From Candidatus Desantisbacteria bacterium CG1_02_49_89 (GTDB taxonomy: Bacteria; Desantisbacteria; UBA1551): DNA of 5,620 nucleotides. This document shows positions 1-5,620 of the stretch, piece by piece. The notes below the pieces were generated by a model that saw nothing but the letters and a program-made list of their open reading frames with translations, ran no database searches and was not told where the DNA came from. The position numbers were made by a program, and so were the translations under genes. Positions within the stretch are counted from its first letter, which is position 1. Each line of letters opens with the position of its first letter. Location: contig MNUP01000106.1 of NCBI GenBank assembly GCA_001871075.1, positions 1 to 5,620 on the forward strand. Direction: 5' to 3'.

Positions 1-306
1 GCAGGAAGCGAGCGCTCCTGTGACCGTAATGACAGGCGACCCGGATCTTGAATCCGTGAAATAAACTGCTGTCTCCCCGTCTATAAAGTTCAGCGTGACT
101 GAATCCGACCACGGCCCTGATGCGGAAGCGCTGAGAAAACCCAGAGCTGAGCTCATTGCCACGGCGCAGGTCCCGGTGTAGCTTATGTCCTTTACACCGC
201 TTGCGAACTGCGCCTGTATGCAAATAGATTCGGATGTCCCGCCCGCGGTAAAAGACCTGGCCGGCGTGGCAATCCCGAATTTTGAGCCGCTTATGAATTC
301 AACCGT
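1..306 (-). repeat. Fourth Ig-like module, cut by window edge
   Basis: This segment resembles the three tandem modules at 1081-2034: FISGSKFGIA, SICIQAQF, GVKDISYTGTCAVAMSSALG, FLSASASGPWSDSVTLNF, ETAVYFTDSRSGSPVITV. It is separated from its relatives by the Big_1-like and CBM-like domains, so those two domains sit inside a repeat array of one family. The end of the module and everything after it lie outside the window. Confidence 0.75.
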
Positions 307-2877
307 GGGAGTCCTTTGAAGGCGCACACAGTCAAACCAGGCTGTGCCCACCCCCCAGTTCTGGTTCCTGAAAAGAATGCCGTTCGCTTCCGCAGGCGCT
401 GTAACAGAACCGCTGATCAGCGTCCACGGATTGCTGCCGCTTATTGAACCGCCGGTGACCTCGCCGATGGCAGCTGTGTCTTCCACGTTCTTGAACCAGA
501 CTATCCTTATGCCTGCTACACCGGAGGAAAGCTCGGTCCTGGCAAACTGCGAAACCAAATAAGACACGTCCGGTGTAGCCGTATATACCGGATAAGTCGG
601 CCTGTATGGTTTAACCCATTGCGCCTGCAGGTAATTGTCATTATTGCTTAGGCAGGAATGGACCATCGCCCTTGCGCCGTCTGCGACGTTTTCGGTCCAG
701 GACCAGGACCCGGTGTGCTGACCGGGATTGTCCCCTGTGAAATCCCACCAGGACGCTGTTGTTTCGCCTGAAAAACTCTGTTCAAAAGACGGGTTGTTCA
801 GCATGTTCTCAGTGACCGTCAGGCCCGCGCAGGCCGCTGTGATCGTGCAAGCGCCCATATATTGAGAGCTAACCGTAAAAGTGCTCTGGCCGTTCGCGTC
901 TGTTACCTGCGGGTTCGAAGGCCCTACAGAATCGGAATTCCCGCGCGACGTAATAAGCGTGACGGTTTCCCCCGGAACGGGATTGCCGAACGTGTCAAAA
1001 ATATTTGCCAAAACTGTTACTGCGTCAACCCCATCTGCCTGTATCTTGACCTTGCTCATCCTCAGGTATGACGCAAACGCGTTCACCGACGGCAAAACCA
1101 CGGTCTCCGTCTGCGTGTCAGCGTGTAACGTGTAACGTGTAACGGTTATGACGGGATTTCCGGCCTGTCCGTCCTTGTAGTAAAGAACTGCCGCTCCCGA
1201 CATGAACGTGACCTCGGTTGTGTCAGCCCAGGCATTTTTATCTGCCGAGAACCGGCCTGCAGGCGAACTTGTTAACAAAGCGCAGGTACTGTCGAAAGTC
1301 AGGTCCCTTGCTCCGGTCTCGTCCTGCGCCTGGACCGTAATACCCGGAGAAGGATTGTTCAGGGAAGCCGTAAACGGCGGGGAAACGATCTTTATGAAAA
1401 CATTGCGCACTGTTATGGTTTCAACCTGGGAACCTTCGGCCATCCCTTCCCTGTAAACGGATATCGCCGGGTTACCTGTCTCTCTGTCAGTGTAATAAAA
1501 AACGCCGTAACCCGAACTCAGCGTGATAACAGTGGTGTCAGCCCAGTTTATACCGCTGGCAGAGAACCGGCCTTCCTGCGAACTCGTGAACAGGCACACA
1601 GTACCATTGAAAGAAGTGTCTTTTGCCCCAGTGTAATCCCTTGCCTCTATTTCTATTGCCGGTGATATGTCCTTCTGCCTTATGCTGAATTGTCCGGACA
1701 GGATCACTAGTGAACCTGTAGGTGAAATTATCGTTTCTGCCTGGCTACCTGCGATAAGCGATTCGCGATACGCGGTTATTACGGGGTTGCCGGTCTCTGA
1801 ATCCACGTAGTAAAAAACCGCCGCGCCGCTGCTCAGCGTTATTTCGGTAGTATCAGACCAGGGAGCAAAGGTAGCCGAGAACCTTCCGCCCGGAGAACTC
1901 GTGACCAGCGCCGCGGTGCCGCTGAACGAAGCATCCAGCGCGCCTGTATCATCAACCGCCTGCACGGTGATCGCAGTCGAAGTACTATTCTGGGTTATGC
2001 TGAAAGGCAGGGATGTGATCTTAAGCGCGGCAACCGGGTGCTGGTCGTATTTTATCGTGAAGAAATCGTAGCTCAGGCCGTTTGAGGCATAGCCGAACAT
2101 ATAAACGTTCCCCGCCCCTGCAGGTGATCCCTCAACCACAGCGTCAAACCCTTTGTCTGTAGAACCCGCGTCATAAACCGCCTGCCACACAGAATCTCCG
2201 GACGTGTTAAGCTTTATCAAAAAGAAATCCGCGTCGTTGACCTGCCCTGTTAGATAGGCGTTTCCTTCAGGGTCAGCGTCAATCCCATAACCGTAGTCCC
2301 CACCCCCGGTTGAATAGATCTTTACCCAAAGAGAATTCCCGCTTGAATCGTATTTAATGGCAACTGCGTCGTTATCAGTTCCGTTAAAAGAATATCCGCT
2401 AACGTAAAAACAGCCTGCGGGGTCCACCGCCGTCTTGTACCCGAAATCGCTCGGACCTCCATCAAACGTGCGCGCCCAGAGCATGTCCCCGTTGGGATCG
2501 AATTTCACAGTGAGTATATCGTAAGCTGCGAAATCTGGAGTCGAGTAACCGTTCACGCATACGCTGCCTGAGCTGTCAACCGCTATACCGAATCCATAAT
2601 CTTCATTCCCGCTGTCATACGTTTTTTGCCAGATCGTGTCACCTGAAGAAGTATATTTCAAAATAAGGTAATCAGCTGTAGCTATATATGACATACCTGC
2701 GACATAAACATTTCCTGTGTCATCAACAGTGACAGCGAAGCTGTAATCAGAATTGCCGCTGTCATATGTTTTTTGCCAGGCTATATTTCCGTCTGGATCA
2801 TATTTAATAAGAAGAATGTCGCTGTAATTGACTGTTCCTGATACATAGACGCTGCGCCCGCTGAATCCATGGCGGCA
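1..2877 (-). CDS. Continuation of the SBBP/Ig-like/CBM modular surface protein, 3' end outside window
   Basis: This frame has no stop from 2877 down to base 1 (959 codons). It begins in blade 2 without a plausible start codon or ribosome site, so it is the downstream part of the gene starting at 3197. Modules in protein order are: rest of blade 2 and blades 3-7 (to about 2035), three tandem Ig-like modules (1081-2034), an invasin/Big_1-like domain (805-1080), a CBM_4_9-like domain (307-804), and another Ig-like module cut by the edge (1-306). No catalytic motif is visible. The layout is that of a giant extracellular adhesin or surface-display protein. Any C-terminal anchor or sorting domain lies outside the window. 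The repaired protein would exceed 1,060 residues within the window alone. Module identities come from sequence patterns read by eye; the exact role and ligand are unknown. Confidence 0.87.
307..804 (-). other. CBM_4_9-like (galactose-binding-like) jelly-roll domain
   Basis: About 166 residues. It begins with LNNPSFE, a common opening of CBM_4_9 and related jelly rolls. It continues with W-rich segments (WWDF, GSWSW), a central strand VSYLVSQFARTE, GIRIVWF, the segment NPWTLISGSVTAPAEA, and ends with GTAWFDCVRLQ. The late W-x-x-x-x-x-x-V-x-A-P and x-W-F-D-x-V-x-L pattern is typical of these carbohydrate-binding-like folds. Glycan binding is an inference; ligand residues cannot be assigned by eye. 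Confidence 0.7.
805..1080 (-). other. Invasin/Big_1-like Ig domain
   Basis: About 92 residues. The sequence reads KIQADGVDAVTVLANIFDTF, followed by GNPVPGETVTLITSRG, then PQVTDANGQSTFTVSS and TITAACAGLTVTEN. The order 'A-D-G-x-x-A/x-T-V-x-A', 'D-x-x-G-N-P-V-x-G', 'T-D-x-N-G-x-x-T/F-x-V-S' is typical of Big_1/invasin-type domains of bacterial surface proteins. It is distinct in sequence from the Ig-like modules on either side. Confidence 0.75.
1081..2034 (-). repeat. Three tandem Ig-like modules of 104-107 residues
   Basis: Modules lie at about 1714-2034, 1402-1713 and 1081-1401. Shared landmarks in order are: an I-x-x-x-x-F opening strand, P/T-x-I-x-V/I-x-A-x-D-x-T-G-A, a T/S-F-x-G/S-T segment, T-S-S-x-x-G-R-F-S-A, W-A/S-D-T-T-x-I/V-T, S-G-x-x-V-x-Y-Y, G-N-P-x-I-S/T, and a closing S/T-Q-x-E-T. 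They look like bacterial Ig-like stalk domains built by duplication. The exact Pfam family is not recognised with certainty. They probably serve as spacers between the propeller and the distal binding domains. Confidence 0.8.
1122..1144. repeat. Three tandem copies of a 7-bp unit within coding sequence
   Basis: CGTGTAA occurs three times in a row (1122-1142) followed by CG. It lies in the third Ig-like module, encoding part of TRYTLH. The module keeps the same local length as its sisters, so the present copy number keeps the frame. A gain or loss of one unit would shift it. Confidence 0.8.
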
Positions 2878-3044
2878 TCAATATAAATGTCGTCAAACCC
2901 GCTGTCGTATATTTTCTGCCATAATGTTTCTCCGTTCGAGTTGTATTTTACGGTAAGGAAATCGTTATCCGCACCGTTAAAAAAACAGCCTGCAACGCAG
3001 AAATTGCCCGTATCATCAAGGTCTATGCCGCCGAAATAGCTGTT
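2035..3044 (-). repeat. Seven SBBP-type beta-propeller blades
   Basis: About seven units of 46-51 residues can be laid out across the two frames. Each has a D-x-x-G-x-x-Y/C-V/L/M-x-G strand, then an I/V-K-Y/F/L strand, and in units 1-6 a W followed by a Y/F-D/S-x-G turn. Examples are DDTGNVYVAG, DSSGSVCVNG, DPAGCFYVSG and DPEGNAYLTG. Unit 7 is the most divergent and lacks the terminal W segment (DKGF to IKYDQ). Seven units match the SBBP family, whose members are predicted to fold into one seven-bladed propeller, usually extracellular. The ring is complete only if the frameshift in unit 2 is repaired. Confidence 0.85.
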
Positions 3045-3197
3045 ATCGTTCCCGGCAGGGAACATCTGCGTGGACAGGACCGTTGCCGGGTTCTCCCCAA
3101 AACAGTGGGAAGTGAGGAACAAGAAGCAAAAAACAAACAATATCGGTAATATATTGTAGGGCAAGGCTTTAGCCTTGCAAAATATAGATTTTTTCAT
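2781..3197 (-). CDS. N-terminal fragment of frameshifted SBBP propeller protein
   Basis: This frame encodes a signal peptide, a short linker, the whole of propeller blade 1 and the first half of blade 2. It then runs out of frame into about 20 unrelated residues and a TAG at 2781-2783. ATG 3197 is chosen over the in-frame GTG at 3203 because AGAGG (3203-3207) sits 5 nt before the ATG and overlaps the GTG. Blade 1 shows the SBBP pattern: DDTGNFCVAG, then FLTVKYNSNGETLWQKIYDSG. In blade 2 the expected DSAGSVYVSG is read as DSAGAASMYQEQ because of a frame change near 2851-2860. The homologous sequence continues at once in the other frame, so this is the front of one gene and not a separate small protein. 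As written the product would be about 139 residues, secreted, and unable to close a propeller. It may be a real lesion or a sequencing/assembly error. Confidence 0.85.
   Translation of the reverse strand: MKKSIFCKAKALPYNILPILFVFCFLFLTSHCFGENPATVLSTQMFPAGNDNSYFGGIDLDDTGNFCVAGCFFNGADNDFLTVKYNSNGETLWQKIYDSGFDDIYIDAAMDSAGAASMYQEQSITATFFLLNMIQTEI
3096..3197 (-). other. Signal peptide with repeat-encoded insert
   Basis: The N-terminus starts MKKSIF, continues CKAKALPYN, then has a strongly hydrophobic run ILPILFVFCFLFL and ends near TSHCFG. Cleavage probably follows the Gly (between G and ENPA). The charged n-region plus hydrophobic core fit a Sec signal peptide. CKAKALPY is encoded by the 23-bp palindromic repeat at 3156-3178. 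The Cys in TSHC is preceded by His, so it does not fit a lipobox. Confidence 0.8.
3156..3178 (+). repeat. 23-bp palindromic repeat, copy A (inside signal-peptide codons)
   Basis: The core at 3161-3178 is a palindrome with 8-bp arms (GCAAGGCT / AGCCTTGC) around TT, preceded by GTAGG. The 23 bases are an exact inverted match to 3370-3392. Read on the minus strand in the gene frame, with one preceding base, it gives the codons for CKAKALPY. It resembles a REP-type or small dispersed palindromic element; dispersion in the genome cannot be seen from this window. Confidence 0.85.
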
Positions 3198-3200
3198 TTC

Positions 3201-3207
3201 CACCTCT
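3201..3207 (-). promoter_or_regulatory. Shine-Dalgarno sequence that fixes the start at 3197
   Basis: On the minus strand AGAGGTG is followed by GAA and ATG. The AGAGG core lies 5 nt before the ATG at 3197 and overlaps the alternative GTG at 3203, so the ATG is the better start. Confidence 0.75.
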
Positions 3208-3223
3208 AATTTAACTACATTAA

Positions 3224-3250
3224 ATCATATTTTAAACATAAAAGAACCAA
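3224..3250 (-). promoter_or_regulatory. Weak candidate sigma-70-type promoter
   Basis: On the minus strand TTGGTT (3245-3250) and TATGAT (3224-3229) are spaced 15 bp apart, about 26 bp before the start codon. The -10 match is fair, the -35 is partial and the spacing is short. In such AT-rich DNA chance matches are common, so this is a candidate only. Confidence 0.25.
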
Positions 3251-3289
3251 GAAAAGGATATTTTCTATAGTTATTAACTATATCTTTTC
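3251..3289. promoter_or_regulatory. AT-rich inverted repeat, possible operator
   Basis: A 17-bp palindrome TATAGTTATTAACTATA (3266-3282) has 8-bp perfect arms around one base. It is flanked by GAAAAG (3251-3256) and CTTTTC (3284-3289), which also pair. It lies just upstream of the candidate promoter of the propeller gene, a usual place for a regulator site. A terminator is less likely because the stem is almost all A-T and no clean U-run follows. Confidence 0.35.
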
Positions 3290-3369
3290 TAACAGGATTC
3301 TCAAATATATAACAGGAAATTTTTAAGCCTGATACGTTTCTTAAGGATTAATTTATCCATAATGATTCA

Positions 3370-3392
3370 GCAAGGCTAAAGCCTTGCCCTAC
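3370..3392 (-). repeat. 23-bp palindromic repeat, copy B (after upstream stop codon)
   Basis: The palindrome core at 3370-3387 (GCAAGGCT AA AGCCTTGC) is followed by CCTAC. It is an exact inverted copy of 3156-3178. It begins about 11 nt after the TAA of the GH99-like gene. As RNA it would form a stable 8-bp stem with a minimal loop. No U-run follows on the minus strand (TGAATCATT), so it is not a canonical intrinsic terminator, although it could stabilise or end the upstream transcript. Confidence 0.85.
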
Positions 3393-3403
3393 TGAATACC
3401 GTT

Positions 3404-5620
3404 TTACTGTTTTAAGGCGGCCGGCGGCGGCTGCTCTGAAAACCTTATATAGTCTAACTCAATAACCGCTCCAGGCAGGTTATAGTTCGGGTCAAGGCGC
3501 AGCCTTAATATTTCTCCGCGCCAGGATTTCACGTCACCCACCCTGAGCAGGTACTCGTGGAACTGGGTATCGGACGACGTGCTGAAAGAAAGGCTGTTCC
3601 TCTCGCTTTCCGGGCTTGAAGCAGTGGTCCAGAATAGCTGGGCTGAATTCCCCTTGTCTATTTTCATTTTTATCACCGCGAACCTGTATTTGGAGGCATC
3701 TATGTTTGCCGCGGCAGCGAATGCCGGGTCCCCGCCTGTCACTGCCGCTTTCATCACGCCCCTCTTTACGCTGAAATCAGCAAGCCCCATCATCGGGCCC
3801 CATCCTTCCCCGTTGTCGTCTTTGTCGAATTCCCAGTTCGTCATGGGCTTCACTTCAACCCATTGCTTCACTTCCAGGCCTATATCCCTGGGCGTAACAT
3901 CAATATGCCCTTTCTGATCTTCCGCAAAAACCTCTCTTATCGCATCGAGGTAGCCGAACCCGAACTCCCTGTGCGGCTCTATGTAGTCCCCTTCCCCGAA
4001 TTCATTCCACGACTCAACCAGGACAACCCTGCTTTTGTCTTCCCCGACAGGATGCTTATCCGCGAAACTCCTTGCAAACTCAAGCATTTTTTTGAATTTT
4101 GCGGGATTCTTCCCCGTGCGCACAAGCGCGCTCTCCCCTGCCCAGGGCCTGGCGTCCCATCCCGGGTCTGCGACCGCTATATAATCCAGGAACTTGTACC
4201 CCGCGATCTCCTCCCATATTTCCCTGTAACCGCTTATCGCCGACTCATACGGGGGGCGGTTCCCATCCTCAGCGACTGAACCGGCAGCGGGATAGTTGTA
4301 ACCTGTTATCGCGTCGTATCCCTCCTCCTGCAACTGCTTCGCCTTATCCATGCCAGGGTACGCGCAGCCTGCCAGGTAAAGCCCGTCAAAACCATTTTCC
4401 CTGCAAAGATTCTCCATCTTTTCAAAAGCATCCTTTGTCGCGGCAACGCCCATATCCTCCGTGATGCGGTCCACGCTGAAAATAATGACAACCGGCTTGC
4501 CGTCGATCTTCAGGTATTCGGGCAGCTTGAAATAATTGTCGATCCAGTATTTCGTAACGTTCAGGAGATCCTGTTCGGACGAGCTCCCTTTCGGGTTGTG
4601 GTTCGCCCACAGCAGGCAGAATTTCAGGTATTTCCTGTACATCGAATTGAAATAACCGTCGTGCAGCGCGTGTTCAAGAGACCTTGCTCCCCTGTCCCAG
4701 TACCAGTCATAGGCAAAGAACGATATACCGTGCTCAACAGCCCATTTTATCTGCCAGCTGGCTATGTCCGGCTCGCCTTCCTGGTACCAGCCCAGCACCG
4801 GCTTCCTCTCGGGAAAAGGCCTTATCGCGTCCCACCCCCTGGTAGTTCCCTGTTTCCAGCCCGGGAAATAATACGCGCCGATAAGGTATTTTGTTTTCGC
4901 CGCGACCGGCTCAGGCGGGTAAACCCTGCCCCCTGTCATAACCGGAGACACGGAAATTTTCTTGGAGAACGCAAGGTTCACCGAAGCCGACACCGGAGCG
5001 AAATTATCCCCGGTGATATCCACTTTCGCACTGCCTTCGGAAGGGTCTGAACTGATCACTATCCACTGAAAACTTTGTTTTTTCTCCAGGACCGGCATTG
5101 CCGCCGCGCCCTGTGACCCCATCATCTGCATTCCCTGCGGCAGCGAAACCCTTAGACTAACGTTCCGCGCCGGTTCCCCTCCCGCGTTCTCAAGCACGCA
5201 GACAAGGCTTGCAAACTGTCCCGCGGGATTTATGACATTGTCAAACGCGAATTCCCTGACAATTATTTCCGCAGGGCCTTTCGGCTTTTCACCCGCCCTG
5301 AAAGATTTAAACTCGATTTTTGCCCCTTTTGCGTTTGAAGGGCGCACCGCGATCCCTTCAACCGTGCCTTCCCACCCGGGATCTGAGAACATATCCATCA
5401 CGTATGCATGGAACTGGTTGTCCGCTATAACCGGAAATTCATGCCTTGCGACGCCGGACTTTCCTTTTACGAACCACAGTATTTCGCCTGCTGTGCCCTT
5501 GTCAGCCTTCATGACCAACGTGATCCAGCTCAGGTCCTCCGCTTTGAATTCCGTGCGCGGAGCCATTGCAAGCGGCTCCTTTTCCAGGGCATTAACCTTA
5601 AGGGTCTCCTTTCCCGGCTC
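3404..5620 (-). CDS. GH99-like / WbsX-family multidomain protein, 5' end outside window
   Basis: The frame is open from the right edge to a TAA at 3404-3406, giving 738 visible codons. The first ATG (5566) falls inside a beta-sandwich module and lacks a clear ribosome site, so the true start lies beyond 5620. Numbering from that ATG, the order is: end of a beta-sandwich module (to about residue 93), a CARDB/NEW3-like Ig domain (about 98-206), a barrel domain (about 226-547) and a second beta-sandwich module (about 577-709). The barrel opens with LIGAYYFPGW, has FFAYDWYW near 283-290, and carries WNEFGEGDYIEP at 520-531. This matches the WbsX/GH99-like family. In GH99 endo-alpha-mannosidases two Glu residues three apart in this region are catalytic; here they would be E522 and E525. 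I infer a glycoside hydrolase or related glycan-active enzyme, probably exported given the Ig and carbohydrate-binding-like modules, though no signal peptide is visible. Substrate is unknown. WbsX proteins are often labelled glycosyltransferases in polysaccharide loci, which remains an alternative. Confidence 0.88.
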   Translation of the reverse strand, partial: EPGKETLKVNALEKEPLAMAPRTEFKAEDLSWITLVMKADKGTAGEILWFVKGKSGVARHEFPVIADNQFHAYVMDMFSDPGWEGTVEGIAVRPSNAKGAKIEFKSFRAGEKPKGPAEIIVREFAFDNVINPAGQFASLVCVLENAGGEPARNVSLRVSLPQGMQMMGSQGAAAMPVLEKKQSFQWIVISSDPSEGSAKVDITGDNFAPVSASVNLAFSKKISVSPVMTGGRVYPPEPVAAKTKYLIGAYYFPGWKQGTTRGWDAIRPFPERKPVLGWYQEGEPDIASWQIKWAVEHGISFFAYDWYWDRGARSLEHALHDGYFNSMYRKYLKFCLLWANHNPKGSSSEQDLLNVTKYWIDNYFKLPEYLKIDGKPVVIIFSVDRITEDMGVAATKDAFEKMENLCRENGFDGLYLAGCAYPGMDKAKQLQEEGYDAITGYNYPAAGSVAEDGNRPPYESAISGYREIWEEIAGYKFLDYIAVADPGWDARPWAGESALVRTGKNPAKFKKMLEFARSFADKHPVGEDKSRVVLVESWNEFGEGDYIEPHREFGFGYLDAIREVFAEDQKGHIDVTPRDIGLEVKQWVEVKPMTNWEFDKDDNGEGWGPMMGLADFSVKRGVMKAAVTGGDPAFAAAANIDASKYRFAVIKMKIDKGNSAQLFWTTASSPESERNSLSFSTSSDTQFHEYLLRVGDVKSWRGEILRLRLDPNYNLPGAVIELDYIRFSEQPPPAALKQ

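Noticed and set aside
344-1456. Plus-strand open frames opposite the modular surface protein
   Set aside because: The minus strand in this stretch encodes continuous Ig-like, Big_1-like and CBM-like domains; the plus-strand translations show no domain pattern.
2692-2694. Independent start codon (ATG) for the downstream frame
   Set aside because: It is in the middle of a propeller blade, has no ribosome site, and would leave out the signal peptide and first blades. The frame is better explained as the continuation of the gene starting at 3197.
3096-3110. Lipoprotein signal (LTSHC) at the end of the hydrophobic segment
   Set aside because: The residue before Cys is His, whereas a lipobox needs a small residue such as Gly, Ala or Ser. 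An ordinary signal-peptidase I site after the following FG is more likely.
3301-3360. Small minus-strand reading frame in the spacer encoding a basic 19-residue peptide, MDKLILKKRIRLKNFLLYI
   Set aside because: It has a clean ATG and TGA and a cationic, hydrophobic composition, but no Shine-Dalgarno sequence precedes it (TGAATCATT). AT-rich DNA readily gives Lys/Ile/Leu-rich short frames. Translation data would be needed to revive it.
3370-3392. Intrinsic terminator of the GH99-like gene
   Set aside because: A good stem is present, but no U-run follows on the minus strand, and the same sequence occurs inside a coding region at 3156-3178, so it is better described as a repeat.
3863-5050. Plus-strand open frames opposite the GH99-like gene (for example 3863-4279 and 4598-5050)
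   Set aside because: They lie antisense to a frame with clear family motifs, have Pro/Arg/Ser-rich low-information translations, and show no recognisable domains or ribosome sites.

Overview
The window holds parts of two large protein-coding genes, both on the minus strand, separated by about 200 bp of AT-rich DNA. Neither gene is complete. The upstream gene enters from the right edge and the downstream gene leaves through the left edge. No RNA gene, CRISPR array, transposase or plus-strand gene can be supported. The standard genetic code fits. Coding DNA is of roughly balanced or moderately high GC, while the intergenic spacer is clearly AT-rich. Large modular secreted proteins, a GH99/WbsX-like protein and a small dispersed-looking palindrome suggest an uncultivated environmental bacterium with many giant surface proteins, for example a member of an Omnitrophota- or Elusimicrobia-like candidate lineage. 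That placement is inference only.

Right part (3404-5620, minus): a multidomain GH99-like/WbsX-family protein. In protein order it has the end of a beta-sandwich module, a CARDB/NEW3-like Ig domain, a TIM-barrel domain ending in the WNEFGEGDYIEP motif, and a second beta-sandwich module that looks like a copy of the first. The frame stays open to the window edge, so the true start lies outside.

Spacer (3198-3403): it contains one copy of a 23-bp palindromic repeat just after the upstream stop codon, a 17-bp AT-rich palindrome, a weak candidate promoter and a good Shine-Dalgarno sequence. A second, inverted, exact copy of the 23-bp repeat lies inside the signal-peptide codons of the next gene.

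Left part (1-3197, minus): a very large secreted modular protein. It has a signal peptide, seven SBBP-type propeller blades, three tandem Ig-like modules of 104-107 residues, an invasin/Big_1-like domain, a CBM_4_9-like jelly roll, and a further copy of the Ig-like module cut off by the window edge. The gene is broken by a frameshift in blade 2 (near 2851-2860, apparently a 2-nt insertion). After it, the other frame is open without a stop for about 2.85 kb to the window edge.

A plausible joint theme is cell-surface or extracellular glycan handling, with one protein acting on glycans and the other a large adhesin or surface-display protein. No operon can be proven, because the spacer seems to carry its own promoter and start signals.
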